A DNA stretch of 64,000 nucleotides from Thiobacillus denitrificans ATCC 25259. GTDB lineage: Bacteria > Pseudomonadota > Gammaproteobacteria > Burkholderiales > Thiobacillaceae. The position numbers and the translations under genes were made by a program. Numbering within the stretch: the stretch's first letter is position 1; every line of letters begins with the position of its first letter. The notes below the pieces were generated by a model, which saw only the letters and a program-made list of their open reading frames with translations, was not told where the DNA came from and did no database searches. The stretch is from assembly GCF_000012745.1 (NCBI RefSeq), contig NC_007404.1, positions 62,001-126,000 of the forward strand, given 5' to 3'. Positions 1 to 8,539 of this stretch are shown here, piece after piece.

Positions 1-672
1 CGCGCCGTCGGCCGGCTCGCCGTCGCGCAGCGGGAAGACGAGCGGCCAGTCGGCATCGGCGTCGACGGCGGCGATGAACGCGTCGCTGACCTGCACCGAA
101 AGATTGAAGTGCCGCAACACGGCAGGGTCGCGCTTGGCGTCGACGAAGGCCTCGATGTCGGGATGGTCGCAGCGTAGCGTCGCCATCATCGCGCCGCGCC
201 GTGCGCCGGTCGACAGCACGGTCGCGCACATCGCGTCCCAGATGTGCATGAACGACACCGGCCCCGACGCGATCGTGCCGGTCGCCTGCGCGATCGTGCC
301 GGCCGGACGGAGCGTCGAGAAGTCGTAGCCGACGCCGCCACCGTGCTGCATCGTCAGCGCGCCTTCCTTGAGCGCCTCGAAGATGTCCTCGATGTCGTCG
401 GCGATCTCGCCCATGACGAAACAGTTGAACAGCGTGACGCGGTGTCCGCTGCCGGCGCCGGCGAGAATTCTTCCGCCCGGCAGAAAGCGGAAATCGTCGA
501 GCAGGGCGTAGAAGCGGTCGGCCCAGAGCGCGCGTGCGTCGACTTCGGCCTGCGCGACCGCCTGCGCGACGCGTTGCCAGCTCGCGCGGATGTCGGGCTC
601 GCCGGCGAAGCGATAGCGGGTCTCCCAGATGTGGCGGGAGATCTCCATGCGGAAAGGGTCGTGCGTCTTCAT
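1..672 (-). CDS. nrdJ: Adenosylcobalamin-dependent (class II) ribonucleotide reductase, N-terminal part
   Basis: The gene is cut by the window start, so only about 224 N-terminal residues are seen. The protein begins MKTHDPFRMEISRHIWETRY and contains LFNCFVMGEIADD, whose Cys fits the first redox-active cysteine of the family. It also has QHGGGVGYDFSTLRP and MHIWDAMCATVLSTGARRGA, which are class II reductase signatures. The enzyme reduces ribonucleotides to deoxyribonucleotides using a radical generated from coenzyme B12, so it works with or without oxygen. That suits a facultative denitrifier. The ATG at 672 has no good ribosome site of its own, but it overlaps the stop of an 11-codon ORF that does (669-704). 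I saw no cobalamin riboswitch upstream. Family assignment is firm; the exact start is likely but not proven. Confidence 0.9.
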   Translation of the reverse strand, partial: MKTHDPFRMEISRHIWETRYRFAGEPDIRASWQRVAQAVAQAEVDARALWADRFYALLDDFRFLPGGRILAGAGSGHRVTLFNCFVMGEIADDIEDIFEALKEGALTMQHGGGVGYDFSTLRPAGTIAQATGTIASGPVSFMHIWDAMCATVLSTGARRGAMMATLRCDHPDIEAFVDAKRDPAVLRHFNLSVQVSDAFIAAVDADADWPLVFPLRDGEPADGA

Positions 673-704
673 GCGATGACGATGGAAGCGACGAGTTGAG
701 GCAT
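669..704 (-). CDS. Possible 11-residue leader peptide coupled to nrdJ
   Basis: This short frame encodes MPQLVASIVIA and stop. It is preceded by AGGAAGAA about 6 to 10 bases upstream of its ATG. Its TGA overlaps the nrdJ ATG in a GCATGA arrangement, the classic layout for translational coupling. nrdJ itself lacks a clear Shine-Dalgarno sequence, which supports the idea that ribosomes load here. It could equally be chance in high-GC DNA. Confidence 0.35.
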   Translation of the reverse strand: MPQLVASIVIA

Positions 705-765
705 TATCTGTTCTTCCTGTGCGATCCGGGTAGCCGCTCTTTGAGCATAGGTCCCGGCCTGCCCC

Positions 766-1749
766 ATGACCGATTCGCCCCATCCTTACGCTGCACTCAC
801 TCCCGATCTCATCCTGCACGCCCTCGACGCGACCGGCCTCGCCGCCGACGGTCGCCTGCTCGCACTCAACAGCTATGAAAACCGCGTCTACCAGGCCGGA
901 GTCGAAGACGGCAGCGCGGTCGTCGTCAAGTTCTATCGGCCGCAACGCTGGACCGACGCGGCGATCCTCGAGGAGCACGCGTTCACGGTCGAACTCGCAG
1001 CGCGCGAAATCCCGGTCGTCGCGCCGCTGCAGTTGCACGACGCGACGCTGCTCCATCACGCCGGCTTTCGCTTCGCGGTCTACCCTAAGCAGGGTGGCCG
1101 CCCGCCCGAGTTCGATCGCGCCGGAACGCTGGAACGCATGGGGCGGTTTCTCGGTCGCATCCACGCGGTGGGCGCCCAGGGTCGTTACGCGCACCGGCCG
1201 ACGCTCGATCTCGCGAGCTTCGGCTTGGCGTCACGCGACTTCCTGCGCGCCGGGCAGTGGCTGCCTGGCGGACTGCGCGCCGCCTGGGACAGCGTCGTCG
1301 AGCATGCGCTGACGAGCGTCGCGCACTGCTACGAACGCGCGGGGGCGGTCCGCGCGATCCGCCTGCACGGCGACTGCCACGCCGGCAACGTGCTGTGGAC
1401 CGACGGGGGGCCGCATTTCGTCGACTTCGACGACAGCCGCATGGGTCCGGCTGTGCAGGATCTCTGGATGCTGCTCGCCGGCGAGCGCGACGAGCAGCAG
1501 GCGCAGATGAACGCGGTCCTCACGGGCTACGAGGACTTCATGGAATTCGACACGCGCGAACTGCATCTGATCGAGGCGCTCAGAACGCTGAGGCTGATCC
1601 ACTACGCCGCGTGGCTCGCGCGGCGCTGGGGCGACCCGGCTTTTCTGGCCGCGTTTCCATGGTTCAATACCGAGCATTACTGGCAGGCGCGCATCCTCGA
1701 ATTGCGCGAGCAGATCGCGCTCATGGACGAGCCGCCGCTGGTGGCGTGA
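766..1749 (+). CDS. srkA: Stress response kinase A (SrkA/RdoA/YihE family)
   Basis: The protein has 327 residues, the usual length for SrkA, a cytoplasmic Ser/Thr protein kinase of the APH/choline-kinase fold. Visible signatures are the N-lobe lysine in VVVKFYRPQRW (K55), the catalytic loop HGDCHAGNVLW (201-211) and the metal-binding VDFDD (219-223). In E. coli the kinase counters programmed death under stress and is linked to Cpx control. Here it is followed after 13 bases by an amidotransferase gene on the same strand, so the two may be cotranscribed. No dsbA, its partner gene in E. coli, is next to it. Confidence 0.85.
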   Translation: MTDSPHPYAALTPDLILHALDATGLAADGRLLALNSYENRVYQAGVEDGSAVVVKFYRPQRWTDAAILEEHAFTVELAAREIPVVAPLQLHDATLLHHAGFRFAVYPKQGGRPPEFDRAGTLERMGRFLGRIHAVGAQGRYAHRPTLDLASFGLASRDFLRAGQWLPGGLRAAWDSVVEHALTSVAHCYERAGAVRAIRLHGDCHAGNVLWTDGGPHFVDFDDSRMGPAVQDLWMLLAGERDEQQAQMNAVLTGYEDFMEFDTRELHLIEALRTLRLIHYAAWLARRWGDPAFLAAFPWFNTEHYWQARILELREQIALMDEPPLVA

Positions 1750-1762
1750 AAAAGGGCAAGGT

Positions 1763-3529
1763 ATGTGCGGCATAGCAGGTGAATTGCGGTTCGACGACAG
1801 GGCGCCCGATGCGGCGACGATGACGCGCATGCTCGCGCGGCTCGCCCGCCGCGGACCCGACGCGGAAGGCCAGCACGCAGCGGGCCCTCTGCGGCTTGGC
1901 CACCGCCGGCTCGCGATCATCGACCTCTCGCCGCGCTCGGCGCAGCCGATGGTCGACGCCGCGACCGGGACGGCGCTCGTGTTCAACGGCACGATCTACA
2001 ACTATCCCGAACTGCGCGCCGAGCTCATCGCGCTGGGCCACGCCTTCCATTCCGACGGCGATACCGAGGTCATCCTGCGCGCCTACCTCGAATGGGGCGA
2101 GCGCTGCGTCGAGCGGTTGCACGGCATGTTCGCGTTCGCGATCTGGCACCGCGACGAACTCTTCCTCGCGCGCGACCGGCTCGGCATCAAGCCCCTCTAT
2201 TACAGCGAAAACGCCGGCAGCCTGCGCTTCGCCTCGACGCCGCAGGCCTTGCTCGCCGCGGGCGAGGTCGACACCGGGCTCGACGCCGTCGCCCTGCATC
2301 ACCTGTTCACGCTGCACGCCGTCGTGCCGGCGCCGCGCACGATCCTCAACGGCGTGCGCAAGCTCGCTCCGGGGACGACGCTGACCGTTAATCTACGCGG
2401 CGAGTTGCGCCACCGCAGTTACTGGAGCCTGCACGCGCAACGTCCGGCCGAAACCAGGAGCGAAGCCGAGTGGACCGACGCGATCCACGACGCGCTGCGG
2501 CGCGCGGTGCAGAAACGCATCGAGATCGCCGACGTCAAGGTCGGCGTGCTGCTTTCCGGCGGACTCGATTCGAGTCTGCTCGTCGCGCTGCTCGCCGAGC
2601 TCGGCGTCTCCGACCTCATGACCTTTTCGGTCGGCTTCGAGGACCATCCCGAGGAGCGCGGCAACGAATTCGAATACTCCGACCCGGTCGCGGCGATGTA
2701 TGGCACGCGGCACCACAAGTATCTGATCCCGAATTCGGAAGTGCTGCGGCGTCTGCCCGAGGCCGTCGGCGAGATGTCCGAGCCGATGTTCGCGCAGGAC
2801 GCGGTCGCCTTCTACCTGCTCGCCGAGCAGGTCAGCAGGACCGTCAAGGTCGTGCAGAGCGGCCAGGGCGCCGACGAGGTGTTCGGCGGCTACTTCTGGT
2901 ATCCGCGCATGGCGGCCGAGGCCGAAGGCAGCGCGCTCGACCGCTTCCGCCGCCATTATTTCGACCGCGACCACGCCGAGTTTCTCGAACTCGCCGACCC
3001 GCGCTACCACGGACCCGATTACACCGGCGAGCTCATCGCCGCGCGTCTCGCGGAACCTTTCGCCGACGAATTCATCGACCAGGTATTGCGGACGGACACG
3101 ACGATGCTGATCACCGACGACCCGGTCAAGCGGGTCGACAACATGACGATGGCCTGGGGGCTCGAGGCGAGGGTGCCGTTCCTCGACCACACGCTCGTCG
3201 AGCTCGCGGCGACGATGCCGCCCGCGATGAAGCTCGCGTCCGAAGGCAAGCACGTGTTGAAGCGCATCGCGCGCGGCCGCGTCCCGGACGCCGTGATCGA
3301 TCGCAAGAAAGGCTATTTCCCGATGCCGGCACTCAAATACGTACGCGGCGAGTTTCTCGACTTCATGCGCGACATCCTCGATTCACAGGCCTGCCGCCAG
3401 CGCGGCCTCTACCGGCGCGCCTACGTCGAGCACCTGCTCGACGCGCCCGAACAGCATCACACCCGCATCCAGGGCAGCAAGCTCTGGCATCTCGCGCTGC
3501 TCGAATACTGGCTGCAGACGCATGTCTGA
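1763..3529 (+). CDS. asnO: Asparagine-synthase-like amidotransferase, N-acetylglutaminylglutamine amidotransferase type
   Basis: The protein has 588 residues. It starts MCGIAGEL with the Ntn-hydrolase nucleophile Cys2, followed by the class II glutaminase domain (to about 200) and a synthetase domain with the ATP-pyrophosphatase motif LLSGGLDSSLL near residue 264. Length and signatures such as SGQGADEVFGGYFWYP, EARVPFLDH and RKKGYFPMPALKY match the subgroup that amidates N-acetylglutaminylglutamine, a dipeptide osmoprotectant, better than ordinary AsnB. The partner ATP-grasp/acetyltransferase synthetase (ngg) is not in the window. The gene overlaps the next by 8 bases. If the subgroup call is wrong, it is a generic AsnB. 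Confidence 0.72.
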   Translation: MCGIAGELRFDDRAPDAATMTRMLARLARRGPDAEGQHAAGPLRLGHRRLAIIDLSPRSAQPMVDAATGTALVFNGTIYNYPELRAELIALGHAFHSDGDTEVILRAYLEWGERCVERLHGMFAFAIWHRDELFLARDRLGIKPLYYSENAGSLRFASTPQALLAAGEVDTGLDAVALHHLFTLHAVVPAPRTILNGVRKLAPGTTLTVNLRGELRHRSYWSLHAQRPAETRSEAEWTDAIHDALRRAVQKRIEIADVKVGVLLSGGLDSSLLVALLAELGVSDLMTFSVGFEDHPEERGNEFEYSDPVAAMYGTRHHKYLIPNSEVLRRLPEAVGEMSEPMFAQDAVAFYLLAEQVSRTVKVVQSGQGADEVFGGYFWYPRMAAEAEGSALDRFRRHYFDRDHAEFLELADPRYHGPDYTGELIAARLAEPFADEFIDQVLRTDTTMLITDDPVKRVDNMTMAWGLEARVPFLDHTLVELAATMPPAMKLASEGKHVLKRIARGRVPDAVIDRKKGYFPMPALKYVRGEFLDFMRDILDSQACRQRGLYRRAYVEHLLDAPEQHHTRIQGSKLWHLALLEYWLQTHV

Positions 3530-4826
3530 GTCGCGGGCGCGTACCTTTGCCGCGAGGCTGCGCGCGGCGCGGCCCGACATTGCCGCGGCGCTCGCGGTCG
3601 TCGTCGCGCTCGCGTTCCCGGCGCACGCCGAGGAGACCGATTTCGACACCTGGCTCGCGGCATTTCGCGACGAGGCACAGGCGCAGGGCATCTCGCCGGC
3701 CACGCTGGCCAGCGCGCTCGACGGTATCGAGCCGGTCGAACGCGTGATCGAGCTCGACCGCCGCCAGCCTGAATTCCTGCAGACCTTCGCCGCCTATCTG
3801 GCGCGGCGCGTCACGTCGGAACAGGTCGACCGCGGCCAGACGATGCTGGAGGCGCACGCGGATCTGTTCGACGCGGTCGAAACGCGCTACGGCGTCGCGG
3901 CCAACGTGCTCGCCGCGTTCTGGGGTCTGGAAACGCGTTACGGCGCGTTCAAGGGCGGCCTCAACATTCCCGCGAGCCTCGCCACCCTCGCCTACGACGG
4001 CCGTCGCAGTGCCTTCTTTCGCAAGGAACTGCTCGATGCGCTGCGCATCATCGACGCGGGGCACGTGACCGCGCCCGAGATGAACGGCTCGTGGGCCGGC
4101 GCCATGGGGCACATGCAGTTCATGCCATCGACGTTTCGCGCCTACGCGGTCGACGCCGACGGCGACGCGCGCATCGACCTCTGGCAATCGCTGCCCGACG
4201 CGATGAATTCGGCGGCGAATTACCTGAGCCGTGCCGGTTGGCGCAGTGGCGAGCCCATCGCGGTCGAGGTCACGCTGCCGCCCGACTTCGATCTGCGTAA
4301 AGCCCGGGCCGGCCATCGCCAGCCGGTCGCGGACTGGGCCGCCGCCGGCGTGCGCGCCGCATCGGGATGCACGCTGCCGCAGGTGAACGGCAAGGCCGGG
4401 ATTGTCCTGCCGCAGGGGTGGGAGGGGCCGGCCTTCATGGTGTTCGACAACTTCGACGTCGTGATGCGGTGGAACCGCTCGGTCAGCTACGCGCTGACGG
4501 TCGCGCAACTCGCCCAGCAACTCGCGGACGGCGACGGCCTCGTGCATCCGGCGGTCGAGGAAGCGGCGCTCAGCCTCGTGCAGGTGAAACTGCTGCAGCA
4601 GGCGCTCAACGAGCTCGGCTTCGACGCCGGCGAACCGGATGGCGTGCTCGGGCCGCAGACGCAGGCCGCGCTGCGCCGCTATCAGGTCGTGCATGCACTG
4701 CCGGCCGACGGCTACCCGGGCAGTGCCGTCATGGCCCACGTCGCACGGACCCACGCGGCCGCGTTCCCGCGCGCCGAGCCCGAACCGGAAGCGGAGCCGC
4801 CGAGCTTCGACGTCAACCCGCACTGA
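3522..4826 (+). CDS. Periplasmic lytic murein transglycosylase, MltB family, with peptidoglycan-binding domain
   Basis: The protein has 434 residues. A Sec signal is likely in the first 35 residues (hydrophobic stretch ending FPAHAEE). The catalytic SLT/MltB domain has FWGLETRYGAFKGG, with the catalytic Glu near 136, and GAMGHMQFMPSTF and NYLSRAGW typical of MltB enzymes. A C-terminal PG_binding_1 domain is seen at LQQALNELGFDAGEPDG and LGPQTQAALRRYQ (about 355-405). It cleaves the MurNAc-GlcNAc bond to give 1,6-anhydro-MurNAc. The tail is rich in Glu and Pro. Its ATG lies inside the end of the upstream gene, giving an 8-base overlap, so the two are probably one operon. Confidence 0.88.
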   Translation: MSESRARTFAARLRAARPDIAAALAVVVALAFPAHAEETDFDTWLAAFRDEAQAQGISPATLASALDGIEPVERVIELDRRQPEFLQTFAAYLARRVTSEQVDRGQTMLEAHADLFDAVETRYGVAANVLAAFWGLETRYGAFKGGLNIPASLATLAYDGRRSAFFRKELLDALRIIDAGHVTAPEMNGSWAGAMGHMQFMPSTFRAYAVDADGDARIDLWQSLPDAMNSAANYLSRAGWRSGEPIAVEVTLPPDFDLRKARAGHRQPVADWAAAGVRAASGCTLPQVNGKAGIVLPQGWEGPAFMVFDNFDVVMRWNRSVSYALTVAQLAQQLADGDGLVHPAVEEAALSLVQVKLLQQALNELGFDAGEPDGVLGPQTQAALRRYQVVHALPADGYPGSAVMAHVARTHAAAFPRAEPEPEAEPPSFDVNPH

Positions 4827-4882
4827 ACGAGGACGGCGAGCTGTGCTATTTTTTCCCCGTTGGAGACGGACTGGAGGGCGGA

Positions 4883-5284
4883 GTGAGCGAAGCGCGCAAC
4901 GTTTTGGGTGGGCTGCTGCAGGTATGCAGCGCGTCGCCGCTGACCGGATTCACGCGTGAAGGCGTCTGCCACACCGGCCCGCACGACGTCGGCAGCCACA
5001 CGGTTTGCGCGCAGATGACCGAGGCGTTTCTCGACTATGCGCTGCAGTGCGGCAACGACCTCGTCACGCCGGCGCCCGAGCACGACTTTCCCGGGCTCAA
5101 GCCGGGCGACCGCTGGTGCCTGTGCGCGGTGCATTGGCTCGACGCCGCCGAGGCGGGTGTCGCGCCGCCGGTGATCCTCGACGCGACCCACGAGCGCGCG
5201 CTGGCCGGGATCGCGCTCGGCGATCTCAAATATCACGCGCTGCGCTATCCCGATTATCCGGGCCCGGACGACGCCGGCGCATGA
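4883..5284 (+). CDS. DUF2237 family protein
   Basis: The protein has 133 residues if begun at GTG 4883, which has GGAGGG a few bases upstream. The longer open frame before it is the antisense-like shadow of the transglycosylase gene. Conserved family blocks are NVLGGLLQVCSASPLTGF, GVCHTGPHDVGSHTVCA, FPGLKPGDRWCLCA and DATHERAL. Four or more conserved cysteines suggest metal or redox chemistry, but the function of DUF2237 is not known to me. Its TGA overlaps the ATG of the next gene, so the two are translationally coupled. Confidence 0.8.
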   Translation: MSEARNVLGGLLQVCSASPLTGFTREGVCHTGPHDVGSHTVCAQMTEAFLDYALQCGNDLVTPAPEHDFPGLKPGDRWCLCAVHWLDAAEAGVAPPVILDATHERALAGIALGDLKYHALRYPDYPGPDDAGA

Positions 5285-5598
5285 CGCTGCAATGCTGGAA
5301 ATGCGGCGCGAGTCTCGCCGGCCTGCTGTTGCCGCTAGCTCGCGGCGAGACCTGCCCGAGCTGCCGCAGCGCGCTGCACGTCTGCCGCATGTGCCGGCAT
5401 TTTGATGCCCATCGTCCCGGGCAGTGCCGCGAACCGAGCGCGCGCCGCGTCGCCGACAAGACGCACGCGAACGACTGCGGCGCCTTCGTCCCGCGGCCCG
5501 AAGCCTACAAGGGCGGTGGCGCGGCGATCGCGCAGGCGAGCCGTTCGGCGCTCGACGCCGTGCTCGCTGCACCACCGCTGCCGCGTATCAAGAAGTGA
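5281..5598 (+). CDS. Small zinc-ribbon protein, conserved hypothetical
   Basis: The protein has 105 residues. It carries three pairs of cysteines typical of zinc ribbons: CWKCG at 5-9, CPSC near 37 and CRMCRHFD near 46. A further Cys follows at GQCREP and another at NDCGAF. This layout is seen in small uncharacterised proteobacterial proteins. Binding of one or two zinc ions is likely; the target (protein or nucleic acid) cannot be read from sequence. The ATG overlaps the stop of the DUF2237 gene (ATGA). The next gene is convergent. Confidence 0.7.
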   Translation: MTLQCWKCGASLAGLLLPLARGETCPSCRSALHVCRMCRHFDAHRPGQCREPSARRVADKTHANDCGAFVPRPEAYKGGGAAIAQASRSALDAVLAAPPLPRIKK

Positions 5599-5634
5599 AC
5601 CGGGCGCCGCGCAGGATGGCGCGCCGCCTGAGTC

Positions 5635-6303
5635 TCACAAGGCCGACAGATACGCCGCGAGCGCCTCGATGTCGGCGTTCTTGAGGTTGCGCGTGTAGGC
5701 CGCCATGCGCGGATCGACGCGTTCGCCGCCGCCGTCGCGGTAGCGCTTCAACGAATCCTCGAGGTATTGCACCTGCTGCCCGGCGAGCCGCGGAATCTTG
5801 TGCGCGCCGCCGGCGCTCGCGCCGTGGCAGCTGACGCAGAGCTTGCCGTAGAGCTCCGCGCCCGCGACGGCCCGCGCGTTGGTCTGCGCCGGCTTTTTGA
5901 GGACCGGCTGGCGCGACAGGAAGAGCGCGACGTCGATCCGCTCGTCGGGCGAGAGCGCCTTGATCATGCCGCTCATGAAGGCCGACGACTGGCGCTGGCC
6001 GTGTACGAACTTGTTCATCTGCTCGAGCAGATAGTCGGGGTTCTGGCCCGCCAGATTGGGCACCTCGGGGCGTACGCTGTTGCCGCCGACGCCGTGGCAG
6101 TGACGGCACACGGCCGCGCCTTTCTCGCCACGCGTGAGTGCGGCCGGCAGGCGAGTCGCGTCGCCGTCGATCTGTGCGAGCTGCGCGTGCAGCGCTGCGG
6201 GCGACGGCTCGACCGGCTTTTCCTTGGCGTGCAGTGAAGCCGAGGCGGCGACGGCGGCGATCAGGAGCGAGCGGTGCAGGCGGAAGCGCGGGTTCAAGGG
6301 CAC
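5635..6303 (-). CDS. Periplasmic diheme cytochrome c, c4-like
   Basis: The protein has about 222 residues if begun at GTG 6303, which has AAGGATG just upstream; an ATG at 6327 would add 8 residues. It has a Sec signal ending near SLHAKEK and two heme sites, CRHCH and CVSCH, each followed by a domain of about 90 residues with NLAGQ/RLAGQ and a Met ligand candidate (SGMIKAL, DPRMAAY). Duplicated domains of this kind are the c4 family, which passes electrons to terminal oxidases or denitrification enzymes. It stands alone, convergent with the zinc-ribbon gene. Confidence 0.82.
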   Translation of the reverse strand: MPLNPRFRLHRSLLIAAVAASASLHAKEKPVEPSPAALHAQLAQIDGDATRLPAALTRGEKGAAVCRHCHGVGGNSVRPEVPNLAGQNPDYLLEQMNKFVHGQRQSSAFMSGMIKALSPDERIDVALFLSRQPVLKKPAQTNARAVAGAELYGKLCVSCHGASAGGAHKIPRLAGQQVQYLEDSLKRYRDGGGERVDPRMAAYTRNLKNADIEALAAYLSAL

Positions 6304-6395
6304 GGAAACATCCTTAAAAAGACACAAATATCGTTAATGTTGTCTGGATGTTTACGGCAAGAAAGCGGCGATCTTGAGGGGCTGCCGCGCGCCGG

Positions 6396-7286
6396 CTAAC
6401 CCGCGGCGTGCCGGCGAAGCTGGCCCAGCGCCCGCCACTCGTAAAGCACGAGGCCGACGCCGATCAGGGCGATCCCGGCCCAGCCGGCCAGCGGAATCGT
6501 TTCAGCATTGAACGCCTGCCCGAGGAGTAGCGCCGACACCGGGGTCACGAGTGTGATCAGCGCGACGCGCCCGGCGTCGAGGCGCCGGATCATGTAATAG
6601 TAGAGCGTGAATCCGACCACCGACCCCAGCACGCCGAGGTAGACGATCGCCCAGCCCGCGCGCGCCTTGATGCCGGCGGGGAAGGCGCCGGCGTCGGCGA
6701 CGAGCCACACCAGAACGAAGAGCGGCACGGCGACGCCGAGCGAGCCGGTGGTCGTTGCGAGCGCGGAGGCGCCGACGTTCAGCCGTTTGACCCACACCAG
6801 GCCGAGCGCCTGTACCGCCATGCCGCCGAGCACCGCCGCGGTGCCGAGTCGCGCGTCGGCGTCGCCGGGCCAGGGCTGGCCGAAGATCAGCCACAGTCCG
6901 CCGAGCGCGATCACGAGCCCGCTGATGCGCTGCGGCGTGAGCGTGCGCTCGCCGAGCCAGAGCGCGGCGAAGACCCCGGTCAGCAGCGGCGAGAGGCCGA
7001 AAATGACCGAGATCAGCCCCGACGGGATATGCAGGGCGCCCCAGTAGGTCAGCAGCATCGACACGCACAGCGACAAGCCGCTCGCGGCATAGAGGCGGCG
7101 CGCCGCTGCGTCGAGCGGCAGCGCGGTGCGGGTCGCGCCGACCACGAGCAGACATACCGCCAGCCCTATCAGCATGCGCGCGGCGACGGCGAAGCTGAAG
7201 CCGGCGCCCTGCGCGCTCCATTGAATGGCGAGCGGCGTGGTCGACCAGATGACGATGACCGCCGTGTAGGCGGCAGGAATCGACAC
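6396..7286 (-). CDS. EamA/DMT-family inner-membrane transporter
   Basis: The protein has 296 residues, the usual length, with about ten hydrophobic helices arranged as two EamA repeats. Typical blocks are IWSTTPLAIQWS at the N-terminus, SVIFGLSPLLTGVFAALWLGE in the first repeat and TLVTPVSALLLGQAFNAE in the second. Such proteins export or import small metabolites such as amino acids; the substrate cannot be inferred. The gene starts 6 bases after the end of rnk, so the two are probably cotranscribed. Confidence 0.85.
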   Translation of the reverse strand: MSIPAAYTAVIVIWSTTPLAIQWSAQGAGFSFAVAARMLIGLAVCLLVVGATRTALPLDAAARRLYAASGLSLCVSMLLTYWGALHIPSGLISVIFGLSPLLTGVFAALWLGERTLTPQRISGLVIALGGLWLIFGQPWPGDADARLGTAAVLGGMAVQALGLVWVKRLNVGASALATTTGSLGVAVPLFVLVWLVADAGAFPAGIKARAGWAIVYLGVLGSVVGFTLYYYMIRRLDAGRVALITLVTPVSALLLGQAFNAETIPLAGWAGIALIGVGLVLYEWRALGQLRRHAAG

Positions 7287-7292
7287 GACGGC

Positions 7293-7709
7293 TCAGCGCA
7301 TGTAGTCGCCCGCGCGCTCCGGCTGATAGGCGAGATCGACGATGCGCGCGCCGACCTTCTGCCCGTTCGGCGCCTGCCACTCGATCTCCTGGCCGACCGC
7401 GAGGCCGAGCACGGCGATGCCGGCCGGCGTCGTCACCGGGAGCTGGTCCGGGCTGCCCGTGAAGTCGCGCGGGTAGACGAGCGTCATCTCCATTTCCTTG
7501 CCAGCCGGCTCGACCACGAAGCGGATGCGCGAATTCATCGTCACCACGTCGGCGGGCATCGCCTCCGGGCGCAGGATCTCGGCGCGGTCGAGTTCGTCGC
7601 GCAATGCCTCGGCGCCCGGAAGGTCATCGGGCAGACCGGCGAGCATGTCTTCGAGGCGCTCGAGGTCGCGCTCGGATACGGTGATGGCGGGACGGGTCGT
7701 GATTTCCAT
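7293..7709 (-). CDS. rnk: Rnk, regulator of nucleoside diphosphate kinase (GreA/GreB C-terminal fold)
   Basis: The protein has 138 residues, matching Rnk. The N-terminal part is a short helical region (VSERDLERLEDMLAGL) and the C-terminal part is an FKBP-like GreA/GreB domain (VTTPAGIAVLGLAVGQEIEW). Rnk binds RNA polymerase and in E. coli and Pseudomonas influences Ndk levels and alginate production. A good ribosome site (AGGAGA) precedes the ATG. A GC-rich hairpin followed by TTTT lies in the region just upstream (7734-7761), and a TATAGT -10 candidate sits beyond it at 7773-7778. Confidence 0.88.
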   Translation of the reverse strand: MEITTRPAITVSERDLERLEDMLAGLPDDLPGAEALRDELDRAEILRPEAMPADVVTMNSRIRFVVEPAGKEMEMTLVYPRDFTGSPDQLPVTTPAGIAVLGLAVGQEIEWQAPNGQKVGARIVDLAYQPERAGDYMR

Positions 7710-7733
7710 GGCGGTCTCCTGCTGTGCAAAATG

Positions 7734-7761
7734 AAAACCGCCCGGGCCGGAGCGCGGGCGG
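7734..7761 (-). terminator. GC hairpin with U-run, terminator or rnk leader attenuator
   Basis: On the minus strand a 7-bp stem (CCGCCCG with CGGGCGG, 10-base loop) is followed by TTTT. It may end transcription from the upstream thioredoxin-HEAT gene. However, a TATAGT box at 7773-7778 (minus) would place an rnk start near 7766, so the hairpin would then lie inside the rnk leader. Confidence 0.6.
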
Positions 7762-7882
7762 TGTTGCGCAAAACTATAGCACCGCGCGCGGCGCGCGGCC
7801 AGTCACGTTGGGGGCGTGTCGCCTTGTCGCGATCCAGTCGCGGGAACCCGCGGACGGCGGGGTCGAGCGGTCGAGCGCGCGC

Positions 7883-8539
7883 TTACGTCGACCCGCCGGC
7901 AATCGCCTGCAGGCTGTCCGCAGCGATCTCGCGGACGTCGGCGTCGTCGTCTTCGACGCGCGCGTCGAGCCAAGGCTTCGCCGCGGCGTCGGCGGTGAGG
8001 CCGAGGTAGTGGCAGGCGTCGGCGCGCACGCGTGCGTCGGGGTGCTGCGACAGTTCGCCGAGGCGCGGCAGCAGCACGCGCAGGGCCGTGGTGCCGGCGA
8101 ATTGCTCGAGCAGCGCGCCGGCGCCGAGGCGGACGTTGAGGCTGGCGTCGACGTTGCCCACGATCGGAAGCACGGCGGCGAGCAGCGCCGGGTCCGCCTC
8201 GATCGTGGCCTGCGCGCGCGGCAACTGGCCCTCCTTCAGCAGCTGATGGAACCAGTCTGCGATGCCGGCTTCGCTATCGGCCTTCGCCGCCCACGTCGCG
8301 AGCTCGGCCTTGCCGTGGACGCCGGAAAGTTCGATGCGGCCGATGCGTATCCACGGCACCGAGCGCACGCCGAGCGCCTGTCCGACTTCGGGATGCTGCT
8401 CGAGGTTGACCGCTTCGAGGCGTCCGACCACGCCCTGCTTCACGAGATCCGCGAGCGCCGCGAGCACGGCCGGACAGTGCGGACAGTGGGTCGAGAGCAG
8501 CAGCAGCGCGTCGGGTGCGTTTCCGGAGGGCAGGGACAT
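7883..8539 (-). CDS. Thioredoxin-fold protein with C-terminal HEAT repeats
   Basis: The protein has 218 residues from the ATG at 8539, preceded by scattered G/A-rich bases. The N-terminal 85 residues form a thioredoxin-like domain with the redox motif CPHC (THCPHCPAVL) and a cis-proline candidate in VRSVPWI. The rest holds two HEAT-like helical repeats (LPRLGELSQHPDARVRADACHYLG and a following DADVREIAADSLQAI). Domain order suggests a disulfide-linked chaperone or adaptor, but no function is established. It is divergent from the MBL hydrolase gene with about 30 bases between starts. Confidence 0.75.
   Translation of the reverse strand: MSLPSGNAPDALLLLSTHCPHCPAVLAALADLVKQGVVGRLEAVNLEQHPEVGQALGVRSVPWIRIGRIELSGVHGKAELATWAAKADSEAGIADWFHQLLKEGQLPRAQATIEADPALLAAVLPIVGNVDASLNVRLGAGALLEQFAGTTALRVLLPRLGELSQHPDARVRADACHYLGLTADAAAKPWLDARVEDDDADVREIAADSLQAIAGGST

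Noticed and set aside
673..765. Cobalamin riboswitch upstream of the B12-dependent reductase
   Set aside because: No B12-box-like sequence or suitable length is present between the gene and srkA.
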